Part shown: piece by piece, positions 41,218 through 52,067 of the stretch
How positions within the stretch are numbered: position 1 is the stretch's first letter
Layout: each line of letters starts with the position of its first letter
NCBI GenBank assembly: GCA_021155205.1
Contig: JAJNPS010000001.1
Span: 1-64,000, forward strand
Length of the DNA: 64,000 nt
Origin: Rhodobacterales bacterium
Lineage (GTDB): Bacteria > Pseudomonadota > Alphaproteobacteria > Rhodobacterales > Rhodobacteraceae
Direction: 5' to 3'
Translations under genes and position numbers: made by a program
The notes under the pieces: model-generated
What the model was told of the DNA's origin: nothing
Seen by the model: the letters and a program-made list of their open reading frames with translations, nothing else
The model's database searches: none

Positions 41218-43074
41218 TCAGCCTTTTTCGTGAAAGAAGCCGTAGATCGTCTGCGCCATCGCCTCGGAGATGCCTTCCACCGCGGTCAGGTCCGGCACGG
41301 CCGCCCGCGCCACGGCCTTGGCCGACCCGAAATGCGCCAGAAGCGCGCGCTTGCGCGCGGCCCCGATGCCGGGAATTTCGTCCAGCGGGGTCGCGCCGAC
41401 GGCCTTGGCCCGTTTGGCCCGGTGCGCGCCAATGGCCCAGCGATGTGCCTCGTCGCGCAGGCGCTGGACGAAGTACAGCACCGGGTCATTGCGCTGCAGG
41501 GCAAAGGGTGGCTCTCCGGGGCGGTAGAATTCCTCTTTGCCCGCATCGCGGTCGATGCCCTTGGCGATGCCGACAAAGGGCACGTCATCGACGCCAAGCT
41601 CGGCCATGATCTCGGCCACTGCCGACACCTGCCCGGCCCCGCCGTCGATCAAAAGAAGGTCGGGCCAGGTCCCGGACCTGCGCGCCGGGTCCTCTTTCAA
41701 AAGCCGCTCGAAGCGCCGGGTCAGTACCTCTTTCATCATGCCGAAGTCATCGGAATTGGCACCGGCGTCGGTCTTGATGTTGAACTTGCGGTACTGACCC
41801 TTTTCCAGACCTTCGGGCCCGGCCACGATCATCCCGCCCACGGCGTTGGTGCCCTGGATATGGCTGTTGTCATAGACCTCGATCCGGCGCGGCGGGCCTT
41901 CCAGATCGAACGCCTCGGCCAGGCCCTGCAGCAGCCGGTTCTGCGTCGAGGTTTCCGCCATCCGGCGCGCCAGGCTTTCGCGGGCGTTGCGGACGGCGTT
42001 CTCCACCAGTTCCGCCTTTTCGCCGCGCTGGGGCACCAGCAGTTCCACGCGGCGTCCGGCCCGGTCCGACAAGGCTTGCGCTACCAGGTCCGCGTTGTCG
42101 ACGGCATGGGATAACAGGATCGTCCGGGGCGGGTCCTTGTCGTCATAGAACTGCGTCAGGAATGCCTCGAGAATCTCGGGTTCCTCGGCACCCGATCCCG
42201 TCTTGGGATAGAAGTCCCGGTTCCCCCAGCTTTGATTGGCGCGGATGAAAAAGACCTGAACACAGGCCTGCCCGTGTTCCAGATGCAGCGCCACGACATC
42301 GGCCTCGGTCACGGATTTCGGATTGATGCCTTGCGCGGATTGCACCTGCGTCAGGGCGCGGATGCGGTCGCGCAGGGCGGCGGCGCGCTCAAACTCCATC
42401 GCGGCGGAGGCATCGGCCATGCTGCGCGCGAGGTCGGCCTGAACGGTCGTGGACTTGCCCTGCAGGAACCGTTCGGCATCCGTCACGAGGCTGGCATAAC
42501 CGTCTGCGTCGATCTTGCCTACGCACGGGGCCGAACAGCGCTTGATCTGATACTGCAGGCAAGGCCGCGTGCGCGACTCAAACATGCTGTCCGAACAGTT
42601 CCGCAAGAGGAACACCTTTTGCAACTGGTTCAGGGTGCGGTTCACGGCCCCTGCGCTGGCAAAGGGACCGAAATAGCTGCCCTTTTCGGATTTCTTGCCG
42701 CGGTGCTTCTTGATCTGCGGAAAGGCGTGTTCCTTGCCGATCAGGATGTTGGGAAAGCTCTTGTCGTCGCGCAGCAGGACGTTGTAGCGCGGTTTCAACT
42801 GCTTGATCAGGTTCTGCTCAAGCAGCAGCGCCTCGGTTTCGGTCCGCGTCGTCAGGAACATCATCGACGCAGTTTCGGAAATCATCCGCGCGATGCGCCC
42901 CGAATGTCCGCCGGCACGCGCATAGGAGGTGACGCGCGCCTTCAGGTTGCGCGCCTTGCCCACGTAAAGCACCTCCGAGGCGGCATCCAGCATCCGGTAA
43001 ACGCCCGGCGAGCCATCCAGTGACCGCAGATAATCCTGGATCACCTCATGGCCGGTGCGACCCTCGTCTGGCAT
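41218..43074 (-). CDS. uvrC: Excinuclease ABC subunit C
   Basis: 618 residues, full length. The N-terminal GIY-YIG nuclease has 'GVYRMLDAASEVLYVGKARN'. Then come a zinc-binding Cys-rich segment ('CSDSMFESRTRPCLQYQIKR'), the UVR motif ('MEFERAAALRDRIRALTQV'), the RNase H-like second nuclease with 'DLLLIDGGAGQVSAV', and two C-terminal helix-hairpin-helix motifs ('EIPGIGAARKRALLAHFGSA'). It makes both incisions in nucleotide-excision repair. It heads the uvrC-pgsA-moaD-moaE string. Confidence 0.97.
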   Translation of the reverse strand: MPDEGRTGHEVIQDYLRSLDGSPGVYRMLDAASEVLYVGKARNLKARVTSYARAGGHSGRIARMISETASMMFLTTRTETEALLLEQNLIKQLKPRYNVLLRDDKSFPNILIGKEHAFPQIKKHRGKKSEKGSYFGPFASAGAVNRTLNQLQKVFLLRNCSDSMFESRTRPCLQYQIKRCSAPCVGKIDADGYASLVTDAERFLQGKSTTVQADLARSMADASAAMEFERAAALRDRIRALTQVQSAQGINPKSVTEADVVALHLEHGQACVQVFFIRANQSWGNRDFYPKTGSGAEEPEILEAFLTQFYDDKDPPRTILLSHAVDNADLVAQALSDRAGRRVELLVPQRGEKAELVENAVRNARESLARRMAETSTQNRLLQGLAEAFDLEGPPRRIEVYDNSHIQGTNAVGGMIVAGPEGLEKGQYRKFNIKTDAGANSDDFGMMKEVLTRRFERLLKEDPARRSGTWPDLLLIDGGAGQVSAVAEIMAELGVDDVPFVGIAKGIDRDAGKEEFYRPGEPPFALQRNDPVLYFVQRLRDEAHRWAIGAHRAKRAKAVGATPLDEIPGIGAARKRALLAHFGSAKAVARAAVPDLTAVEGISEAMAQTIYGFFHEKG

Positions 43075-43386
43075 GGTGTCAGTCCCCGTGTCCCATGTTT
43101 GATTCTAGGTCTTGGCTGCAACGATCCCGGGGGGCCTGCAAGTCAAAACCTTTCCACCGAAACTGTGGATAACCTTGCGCACAACATTTAGCGAAGGCGG
43201 ATTCTTCCTTGTTTTCTGCCCCCTTCGGCCGATTGCCTGTTTTTTAAGCAAATAGGTAACACCTTGATTTGCATCGCTATTTTCTTTACCATCCGGCAAA
43301 TCCATTGCAGATCAGAGGCTTATGTCACAAAGCTGTTATCAAATCCGTGAAGGTGGACAACTCTTTTCGGCCCGGCACAAATCGGC
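43075..43386. other. 312-bp AT-rich region upstream of uvrC with a DnaA box
   Basis: No gene is supported here. The stretch 43180-43370 is clearly richer in A and T than its surroundings, with tracts such as TTTTTTAAGC and TATTTTCTTTACC. A perfect DnaA box (TTATCCACA on the minus strand) is at 43164-43172, and a 7/9 match (TTGTCCACC) is at 43352-43360. A TAGAAT resembling a -10 element for uvrC lies on the minus strand near 43105, without a good -35. Confidence 0.5.
43164..43172 (-). promoter_or_regulatory. DnaA box (perfect match)
   Basis: The minus strand reads TTATCCACA, an exact DnaA-binding consensus, about 90 bp upstream of uvrC and next to an AT-rich tract. A single perfect box can regulate a gene or titrate DnaA and does not by itself show an origin. 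Confidence 0.5.
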
Positions 43387-44163
43387 CTATTCAACCCCCA
43401 GAACATCGGGGGTCCGCCACCCCAGATGCTGTCCCCCGTCGGTGCAGATCAACTGGCCCGTGACCGACTTTGCATCCATGAAATATCCAAGCGCCGCCAC
43501 GACATCCGCCGCGTCCGCACCCCTTTGCAGGATCGTGGACTGCCGCTGGCGCGCGAAATGGGCGGGCGACTGGCGCATGCCGCGCAGTGTCGGTCCGGGG
43601 CCGATGGCATTGACGCGGATCTGCGGTGCCAGGCCTTGCGCCGCCGTCTGCGTCAGTGCCCACAGCGCCGCCTTGGCCAGCGTGTAGCTGCTGAATTCCG
43701 GCGTCAGTTTCAACACGCGCTGGTCGATCATGTTGACCACCAGCCCCGTCGCGACCGCCTCGCCCTCGGCATCATGCCCGACTGGCGGGCATTGATGGGC
43801 GAAATGCTGGGTCAGCACGAACGGCGCGCGCAGGTTGGATTCGAAATGGCGATCCCAGCTTTGGCGCGTGCCGGTCAGCACCGTGTCATATTCAAAGATC
43901 GACGCGTTGTTGACCAGCACTGTCAGGGGCGTCCCCAGCGCCGCACGCGCCTGATCGACAAGTTGGTCGGTCTGGCTCTCGACCAAGAGATCGGCCTGGA
44001 TCGCGACGGCGCGCCGACCCAGCGCCTGGATCTCGCGCACCACGCCACCTGCGTCCTGGGCAGAAGTGGCATAATGCACGGCAACGTCATGACCCCGCCC
44101 GGCAAGATAAAGCGCCATGGCACGACCAAGCCGCCTGCCCGCACCTGTAACCAACGCCGCCAT
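43387..44163 (-). CDS. Short-chain dehydrogenase/reductase, FolM-like
   Basis: 258 residues. The cofactor loop is 'ALVTGAGRRLGRAMALYLAG', where the double Arg favours NADPH. 'VLVNNASIFEYDTVL' and the catalytic 'SSYTLAKAALWALTQTAAQG' (Tyr-x3-Lys) follow. The C-terminus 'ICTDGGQHLGWRT' resembles pteridine reductases (FolM/PTR1). The ATG at 44163 was chosen because the Rossmann motif begins there. It lies 1 nt after the small zinc-ribbon gene. Confidence 0.88.
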   Translation of the reverse strand: MAALVTGAGRRLGRAMALYLAGRGHDVAVHYATSAQDAGGVVREIQALGRRAVAIQADLLVESQTDQLVDQARAALGTPLTVLVNNASIFEYDTVLTGTRQSWDRHFESNLRAPFVLTQHFAHQCPPVGHDAEGEAVATGLVVNMIDQRVLKLTPEFSSYTLAKAALWALTQTAAQGLAPQIRVNAIGPGPTLRGMRQSPAHFARQRQSTILQRGADAADVVAALGYFMDAKSVTGQLICTDGGQHLGWRTPDVLGVE

Positions 44164-44164
44164 C

Positions 44165-44350
44165 TTACGCCTTTTTCTTGCAGTCACAGTCGCCGCGGCC
44201 GACAAGATAGCGCCCGCAGTTTCGGCAACGAGCCGCCTTTGGCACGGATTTGCGCAAGATGCGGTTTGTCGCCGATGGAAAGAAGGCGCGGCCCAGCATG
44301 GCGACCAGAACCATCAGGCCCAGAAAGACAAGGACGGTCTTGATCAGCAT
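44165..44350 (-). CDS. Small membrane protein with C-terminal Cys-rich motif
   Basis: 61 residues: one membrane helix (3-24), then 'ARCRNCGRYLVGRGDCDCKK' with four cysteines (C-x2-C and C-x-C) that could hold zinc. It abuts the S49 peptidase gene on one side (TAG next to ATG) and the SDR gene on the other, so all three are probably co-transcribed. The family is not named; the role is unknown. Confidence 0.78.
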   Translation of the reverse strand: MLIKTVLVFLGLMVLVAMLGRAFFPSATNRILRKSVPKAARCRNCGRYLVGRGDCDCKKKA

Positions 44351-45145
44351 CTACAACCCATAGCGCGACCAGAGCGCGCGATCCCCCACAGTGCTGATCG
44401 TACCATCGAGCGCCGCCATACCCAGCCGCTGCAGCAGGCTGCGGCGCTGGCCCAGCGGCGCCAGCCGCACCTTGTCGCCATAGAGCGCCTTGAGTTTCGG
44501 CACCAGATGATCGACCCCGTCCACAAGACCCAGATCGACGGCACCCTGCCCCACCCAGATATCGGCGTTGAAAAGGTCTGCATCCGCGTTCAGCCGCGCG
44601 CCCCGCCGCGCCTTGACATGGTCGATGAACGCCGCGTGGATCGGACCCTGCAGCGCCTTGAGGCGATCCACATCCTCGGCCTTTTGCGGCAGGAACGGGT
44701 CGGCAAAGCTTTTGGATCTGCCCGCCGTGACCACGCGCCGTTCGATCCCTTGCCGCGCCAGCAGCTCGGGAAACCCGAACGAGGCGAAAATGACACCGAT
44801 TGATCCCACGATGGAGGACCGGTCGACCCAGATGTCGTCTGCGGCACAGGCCAGCCAATAACCGCCTGACGCCGCCACATCCTCGACAAAGGCGTGCACC
44901 TTGATGCCCTTTTCATCCGCCAGACGCCGGATGCGCGCGCCGATCAGCGCGGACTGCACCGCCGACCCGCCGGGCGAATTGATCACGATTGCCACCGCAG
45001 CGGGTTTGCCGCGCGTGAACGCGCGCTCGATCAGTGGCGCAAGGCTTGCGTCATTCAGACTGCGGCCGCCCGAACCGATGGTGCCTTGCAGGCGGATCAC
45101 CGGCACCGTTGGCGGTTTCGGCAGAAAGGGGATAAAGCGTCTCAT
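44351..45145 (-). CDS. S49-family (SppA-like) membrane-associated peptidase
   Basis: 264 residues, the short SppA/SohB type. 'VAIVINSPGGSAVQSALIGA' is the first conserved block. The serine nucleophile lies in 'EDVAASGGYWLACAADDIWV' and the likely general-base lysine in 'VVTAGRSKSFADPFLPQ'. There is no long N-terminal anchor, but the start is hydrophobic. S49 enzymes cut leftover signal peptides and membrane protein fragments. It is the first gene of a three-gene unit with the Cys-rich membrane protein and the SDR. Confidence 0.9.
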   Translation of the reverse strand: MRRFIPFLPKPPTVPVIRLQGTIGSGGRSLNDASLAPLIERAFTRGKPAAVAIVINSPGGSAVQSALIGARIRRLADEKGIKVHAFVEDVAASGGYWLACAADDIWVDRSSIVGSIGVIFASFGFPELLARQGIERRVVTAGRSKSFADPFLPQKAEDVDRLKALQGPIHAAFIDHVKARRGARLNADADLFNADIWVGQGAVDLGLVDGVDHLVPKLKALYGDKVRLAPLGQRRSLLQRLGMAALDGTISTVGDRALWSRYGL

Positions 45146-45205
45146 GCATCAGAGGTAAGCCGCCGGCGGGTTGCACACAAGGGTGGCTGTCGGCAGGGTC
45201 ATCGC

Positions 45206-46090
45206 ATGATCGACAAGCTGGAAATGTTCATCGCCCTGGCCCGCGAGCGTCACTTCGGCCGCGCGGCCGAGGCCTGTGGCGTCACACAGCCGTCGCTGTC
45301 GGGTGCGATCCGCCAGCTTGAAGAACAGTTGGGAGTGCAGCTGGTCTTTCGCGGCAGCCGGTTCCAGGGCCTGACCCCCGAGGGCCAGCGCGTGCTTGAC
45401 CGGGCGTTGCGGATCGTGGGCGACGTGCGCGACCTGAGGGACGAGATGCGCACGGTGCGGTCGGGCCTGTCTGGCCATCTGCGGCTGGGGGTGATCCCGA
45501 CCGCCCTGCCGATGGTCGCGGACCTGACCGGCCCCTTTACCGCGCGGCATCCGAATGTGCGGGTGGCGATCCTCAGCCGCACCAGCGCCGAGATCCTGTC
45601 CGGTATCGAAAGCCTGGAGCTTGAGGCCGGGATCACCTATCTGGACAACGAACCCCTGGGTCGTGTGGCGCAGGTGCCGCTTTACACCGAATTCTACCGG
45701 TTTCTGTGTGCTCCGGGTACAGCACTTGCAGCAAAGGCACGTGTGACCTGGGCCGAAGTTGCGGGGGTGCCCCTGTGTCTTCTGACGTCCGACATGCAGA
45801 ACCGCCGGATCGTCAACCAGCACTTGGCCGAAGCAGGCGCCAAGGTCAGCCCGTCGATTGAGTCAAATTCGACCATCGCGTTGATTTCGCACGTCTTGAC
45901 GGGACAATGTGCATCTGTCGTGCCCAAACGACTGGCCGACATGTTCGTGACCGACGGGCGGTTGATCTCCATCCCGATCGTGGAGCCGGAGGCGGAGCAT
46001 ACGGTTGGCCTGATCGCAGCAAAGCGCGAGCCACAGACGCCCGTCCTGCACACGCTGATCGAGGACGCCATTCGGCTGGGATTTCGATAG
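45206..46090 (+). CDS. LysR-type regulator, probable activator of the formate dehydrogenase genes
   Basis: 294 residues. The N-terminal winged helix-turn-helix is 'FIALARERHFGRAAEACGVT' and 'QPSLSGAIRQLEEQLGVQLV'; the effector domain starts near 'GHLRLGVIPTALPMVADLTG'. ATG 45206 matches the family start. It is directly upstream of and co-oriented with the fds operon, where LysR genes (fdsR) commonly sit, and the 87-bp gap between them carries repeated TATCA sites. Confidence 0.9.
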   Translation: MIDKLEMFIALARERHFGRAAEACGVTQPSLSGAIRQLEEQLGVQLVFRGSRFQGLTPEGQRVLDRALRIVGDVRDLRDEMRTVRSGLSGHLRLGVIPTALPMVADLTGPFTARHPNVRVAILSRTSAEILSGIESLELEAGITYLDNEPLGRVAQVPLYTEFYRFLCAPGTALAAKARVTWAEVAGVPLCLLTSDMQNRRIVNQHLAEAGAKVSPSIESNSTIALISHVLTGQCASVVPKRLADMFVTDGRLISIPIVEPEAEHTVGLIAAKREPQTPVLHTLIEDAIRLGFR

Positions 46091-46098
46091 CTTCAGAC

Positions 46099-46148
46099 TA
46101 TCATACAACGGGATATCAGGATTGATTTCCCTATCAATCGGCGTATCA
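46099..46148 (+). promoter_or_regulatory. Candidate operator region of the fds operon
   Basis: Four TATCA pentamers lie in 50 bp (46099, 46114, 46132 and 46144). A perfect inverted repeat, GATTGAT (46120-46126) and ATCAATC (46133-46139), is centred among them. It lies between the LysR gene and fdsG, a typical position for LysR-type binding sites. The assignment to this regulator is inferred. Confidence 0.5.
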
Positions 46149-46177
46149 CGGGCGCGAGCCAGCCAAGGAACGCCCGC

Positions 46178-46644
46178 ATGCTTGATATCGCCGCCGCCAC
46201 CGACCGCGTCGAAGAGATACTCGCGGCGCATCAGGGGCTTGAGGGGCCGCTGCTGCCGATCCTTCACGCCGTGCAGGCCGAACTTGGATATGTGCCACAA
46301 CTGGTCCTGCCGCAGATCGCCAAGGCGCTGAACCTGTCCAAGGCCGAAGTGCATGGCGTCGTCAGTTTCTACCACGATTTCCGCGAGGCTCCCGCCGGTC
46401 GGCATGTGCTGAAACTTTGCCGGGCCGAGGCGTGTCAGGCGATGGGGGCGGACCGGGTGGCCGCCCATGCGCAGTCAACGCTAGGCGTGGATTGGCATGA
46501 GACGACAAAGGACGCGGCCGTGACGCTGGAGCCGGTGTTCTGTCTTGGCCTTTGCGCCTGCGGGCCTGCGGCGATGATCGACGGACGGCTGGTCGGGCGC
46601 TGCGACGAGGCGCGTGTCGATGCGCTGATCGCCGGGGTGCGGGC

Positions 46645-46648
<4 letters not shown>
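46178..46648 (+). CDS. fdsG: NAD-dependent formate dehydrogenase, gamma subunit
   Basis: 156 residues, NuoE-like thioredoxin fold with one [2Fe-2S] cluster. The four cysteines are in 'LKLCRAEACQAMG' and 'VFCLGLCACGP'. 'GPLLPILHAVQAELGYVPQL' and 'EVHGVVSFYHDFR' are family-typical. It passes electrons toward FdsB. Its stop overlaps the fdsB start (ATGA). It is the first structural gene of fdsG-fdsB-fdsA-fdhD-fdsD, the order known from Rhodobacter capsulatus. Confidence 0.95.
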
Positions 46649-48179
<1,531 letters not shown>

Positions 48180-48183
<4 letters not shown>

Positions 48184-51059
48184 AAGACTTCATCATCCCG
48201 GACCGCGATTTCGGCACCCCGGCGGCCATAAGCAAACAGATGGTCACGCTGACCATCGACGGCTTTGACGTGACCGTGCCCGAAGGCACCAGCATCATGC
48301 GCGCCGCCGCCGAGGCGGGCATTCAGGTGCCAAAGCTTTGCGCCACAGACAGCGTCGATGCCTTTGGCTCATGCCGCCTGTGTCTGGTGGAAATCGAGGG
48401 CCGCAACGGCACACCGGCCTCCTGCACCACCCCGGTCGCGCCCGGCCTGAAAGTCCACACCCAGAACGCCAGGCTGAAACAACTGCGGCGCGGGGTGATG
48501 GAACTCTACATCTCGGACCACCCGCTCGACTGCCTGACCTGCAGCGCCAACGGCGACTGCGAATTGCAGGACATGGCCGGTGCCGTCGGCCTGCGCGATG
48601 TGCGGTACGAGGCGGTTGATACACACTTCAAGGCCAAGGACACCTCTGGCATCGCCAACCCGCTGTATATCCCGCGCGACGACAGCAACCCCTATTTCTC
48701 CTACGATCCGCAGAAGTGCATCGTCTGCTCGCGCTGCGTGCGGGCCTGCGAAGAGGTGCAGGGCACATTCGCGCTGACCATCGAGGGCCGGGGCTTTGAC
48801 AGCCGGGTATCCTTCGGCGCGAAGACCGACAACGCGCTTGCCTCCGACTGCGTGTCCTGCGGTGCCTGCGTGGCCGCCTGCCCGACCGCAACCCTGCAGG
48901 AAAAGTCCATCATCGAGATCGGCACGCCATCGCATTCCGTCATCACCACCTGCGCCTATTGCGGCGTTGGTTGCAGCTTCAAGGCCGAGATGCGCGGCGA
49001 TGAACTGGTGCGGATGACACCCTACAAGCACGGCAAGGCCAACCGTGGCCATTCCTGCGTCAAGGGCCGCTTTGCCTATGGCTATGCCAGCCACAAGGAC
49101 CGCATCCTGAACCCGATGATCCGCGACAGCATCAACGATCCCTGGACCGAGGTCAGCTGGCCCGAGGCGATGGAGTTCGCGGCCAAGCGGATGCAGGGGC
49201 TGATCGACAAGCACGGGCGGCAGTCGGTCGGGGTGATCACATCGTCCCGCTGCACCAATGAAGAGGCATATCTGGTCCAGAAACTGACCCGCGCCGTGTT
49301 CATGAACAACAACACCGATACCTGCGCCCGCGTCTGCCATTCGCCAACCGGCTATGGCCTTGGTCAGACATTCGGAACCTCGGCAGGCACGCAGGATTTC
49401 GACTCGGTTGAACATACCGACGTCGTCATCATCATCGGTGCGAACCCGACCGACGGCCACCCCGTCTTTGCAAGCCGCCTGAAGAAACGCGTCCGCAAGG
49501 GTGCGAAACTGATCATCATCGACCCGCGCCGGATCGACCTGGTCGACGGCCCGCACGTCAAGGCGGCGCACCACCTGCCGCTGCGCCCCGGAACCAACGT
49601 CGCTGTTGTCACCGCCATCGCCCATACCATCGTCACCGAGGGCCTTTTCAACGAAGCCTTCATCCGTGACCGCTGTGACTGGGATGAATTCCAGGACTAT
49701 GCCGAGTTTGTCAGCCAGCCAAACCACTCGCCCGAGGCGACCGAGCTTCTGACCGGCGTCAAGGCCGACGAGCTGCGCGCGGCAGCAAGGCTTTACGCGC
49801 TGGGTGGCAACGGGGCGATCTACTACGGCCTTGGCGTGACGGAACATTCCCAAGGCTCCACCACCGTCATCGGCATTGCCAACCTTGCGATGCTGACCGG
49901 CAATATCGGTCGCCCCGGTGTCGGCGTGAACCCGCTGCGCGGCCAGAACAACGTGCAGGGTTCCTGCGACATGGGGTCGTTCCCGCACGAGCTGCCGGGC
50001 TACCGGCATGTGAAGAACGATGCCGTGCGGTCGGTGTTCGAGGAAATGTGGGGCGTCAAGATCGACAATGAGCCCGGCCTGCGCATCCCCAACATGCTGG
50101 ATGCGGCGGTCGAGGGCACCTTCAAGGGCCTTTACTGCCAGGGCGAGGATATCCTGCAATCCGACCCCGACACCAAGCACGTGGCGGCGGGTCTTGCGGC
50201 AATGGACTGCGTGATTGTCCACGACCTGTTCCTGAACGAAACCGCGAACTACGCGCATGTGTTCTTTCCCGGATCTTCCTTCCTTGAAAAGGACGGAACG
50301 TTCACAAACGCCGAACGCCGCATCAACCGGGTGCGCAAGGTGATGGCCCCGCGCAACGGCTATGCGGATTGGGAGGTCACGCAACTTTTCGCGAACGCGA
50401 TGGGCGCGAACTGGACCTATACCCATCCCGCCCAAATCATGGATGAAATCGCGATCCTGACGCCGTCCTTCGCGGGCGTTTCATACGAAAAGCTGGAGGA
50501 GATGGGTTCGGTCCAGTGGCCCTGCAACGAGGCCGCACCCGAGGGTACGCCGCTCATGCACATTGACGGGTTCGTGCGCGGAAGGGGCAAGTTCATCCGC
50601 ACGGAATACGTCGCGACCGACGAAAAGACCGGCCCGCGGTTCCCGCTGCTGCTGACCACCGGCCGTATCCTGTCGCAGTACAACGTCGGCGCGCAGACAC
50701 GGCGGACAGCGAATGTGATCTGGCACGATCAGGATCTTCTGGAAATCCACCCGCATGATGCCGAGGTGCGCGGCGTGAAAGAGGGGGACTGGGTGCGTCT
50801 GGCCTCACGCTCCGGCGACACCTCGTTGCGTGCGACGCTGACGGATCGGGTCAGTCCCGGCGTGGTCTACACGACCTTTCACCACCCCGACACGCAGGCC
50901 AACGTCATCACCACCGACTTTTCGGACTGGGCCACCAATTGCCCGGAATACAAGGTGACGGCGGTGCAGGTCAGCCCGTCCAATGGACCGACCGAGTGGC
51001 AGCAGGACTACAATGCCCAGGCCGCGAACTCGCGCCGCATCCTTCCGGCGGCGGAATGA
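48180..51059 (+). CDS. fdsA: NAD-dependent formate dehydrogenase, catalytic molybdenum subunit
   Basis: 959 residues. In order: a [2Fe-2S] ferredoxin domain ('DAFGSCRLCLVEIEGRNG'), a His-Cys3 [4Fe-4S] segment ('DHPLDCLTCSANGDCELQ'), two [4Fe-4S] clusters ('CIVCSRCVRACEEVQG', 'CVSCGACVAACPTATLQE'), the Mo-proximal [4Fe-4S] site ('CAYCGVGCSFKAEM'), then the bis-MGD domain. The Mo-ligating cysteine is in 'CARVCHSPTGYGLGQTFGTS', with the adjacent catalytic His, so this is the Cys and not the Sec enzyme. It oxidises formate to CO2 in the cytoplasm. Confidence 0.97.
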
Positions 51060-51856
51060 AGGGCGCGCGCGCAACGCCGCGCCTTGCCTTTGGCGCGCGG
51101 ATCGAGGCGGGCGAGCGTGTCTTGCCCGAGGAAACCGCCGTGGCGCTCTCCTTCAACGGCACGACGCAGGCCGTGATGATGGCGACCCCGGACGATCTGG
51201 TCGACTTCGCCTATGGCTTTGCCCTGACCGAAGGCATCGCCCGCCCCGATGAGGTCGAGACGGTCGATGTCGTTGCAACGCCGCGGGGCATCGACGTGCA
51301 GGTCTGGGTGGCGCCGACAGCCGCGGCGCGCCTGTCCGCCCGCCGCCGCACGATGGCCGGTCCCGTCGGCTGCGGGCTGTGCGGCATCGACAGCATCGAC
51401 CAGGCGCTGCGCGAGGTGCCGCTGGTCCCGCATTCCGGGTTCCGCATGAGCCCCGCCGATGTGATGGCCGCCGTGGCGGCACTTCCCGGCGAACAGCGCC
51501 TGCATGACGCCACACGCGCCGTTCATTGCGCCGCCTTCTGGGGACCACTGGGGATTCGCGCAGCGCGCGAGGATGTCGGCCGCCACAACGCGCTGGACAA
51601 GCTTGCGGGCCATCTGGCGCGCGGCCCGGTCGAGGATGGGGCGGTCGTGCTGACCAGCCGCGTCTCCATCGACATGGTGCAGAAGGTGGCGACCATGGGG
51701 GTGGGCATCCTGATTGCCGTCTCCGCCCCGACCGCCGATGCCGTCGCTCTGGCGGAACATGCGGGGATCACCCTGATCGCCCTTGCGCGTGCCGACCGGT
51801 TCGAGGTTTTCACCCATTCGGACCGCCTGATGACAGAGAGCCAACATGTCCGCTGA
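51056..51856 (+). CDS. fdhD: Formate dehydrogenase cofactor sulfurtransferase FdhD (FdsC)
   Basis: 266 residues. The C-x2-C loop that relays sulfur is in 'AGPVGCGLCGIDSI', with 'AREDVGRHNALDKLAGHL' and 'LTSRVSIDMVQKVATMGVGI' downstream, all diagnostic of FdhD. It moves sulfur from a cysteine desulfurase to the bis-MGD cofactor of FdsA. In Rhodobacter the homologue is called FdsC. It overlaps fdsA (ATGA) and fdsD (11 nt). Confidence 0.95.
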   Translation: MKGARATPRLAFGARIEAGERVLPEETAVALSFNGTTQAVMMATPDDLVDFAYGFALTEGIARPDEVETVDVVATPRGIDVQVWVAPTAAARLSARRRTMAGPVGCGLCGIDSIDQALREVPLVPHSGFRMSPADVMAAVAALPGEQRLHDATRAVHCAAFWGPLGIRAAREDVGRHNALDKLAGHLARGPVEDGAVVLTSRVSIDMVQKVATMGVGILIAVSAPTADAVALAEHAGITLIALARADRFEVFTHSDRLMTESQHVR

Positions 51857-52067
51857 CAAGATCATCCACATGGCCAACCAGATCGCTCTGTTCATGGAGT
51901 CAAAGCCGCATGCCGAAGGCATCGCCGGGTTCGCAAGCCATATCAACGATTTCTGGGAACCACGGATGCGTTGTCAGTTCTTTGAACTGATGGACCGCGG
52001 CGGCGAAGGGTTCCGCCCCCTGGTCATCGAGGCCGCCGCCAGGGTCAAACGACCAAAGACCGCCTGA
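51846..52067 (+). CDS. fdsD: Formate dehydrogenase delta subunit
   Basis: 73 residues of the FdsD family: 'KIIHMANQIALFMESKPHAE', 'GIAGFASHINDFWEPRMRCQ', 'LVIEAAARVK'. This small protein is needed for assembly or stability of the complex. It is last in the operon, and its 3' end overlaps the convergent phosphopantetheinyl transferase gene by 23 bp. Confidence 0.93.
   Translation: MSADKIIHMANQIALFMESKPHAEGIAGFASHINDFWEPRMRCQFFELMDRGGEGFRPLVIEAAARVKRPKTA

Noticed and set aside
43105..43305. A 66-codon minus-strand frame upstream of uvrC
   Set aside because: It lies across the DnaA box and AT-rich tract, has no ribosome site, and its composition follows the non-coding sequence.
48369..50435. 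A 688-codon open frame on the minus strand opposite fdsA
   Set aside because: It covers the cofactor-binding regions of FdsA and has no protein-family features of its own.
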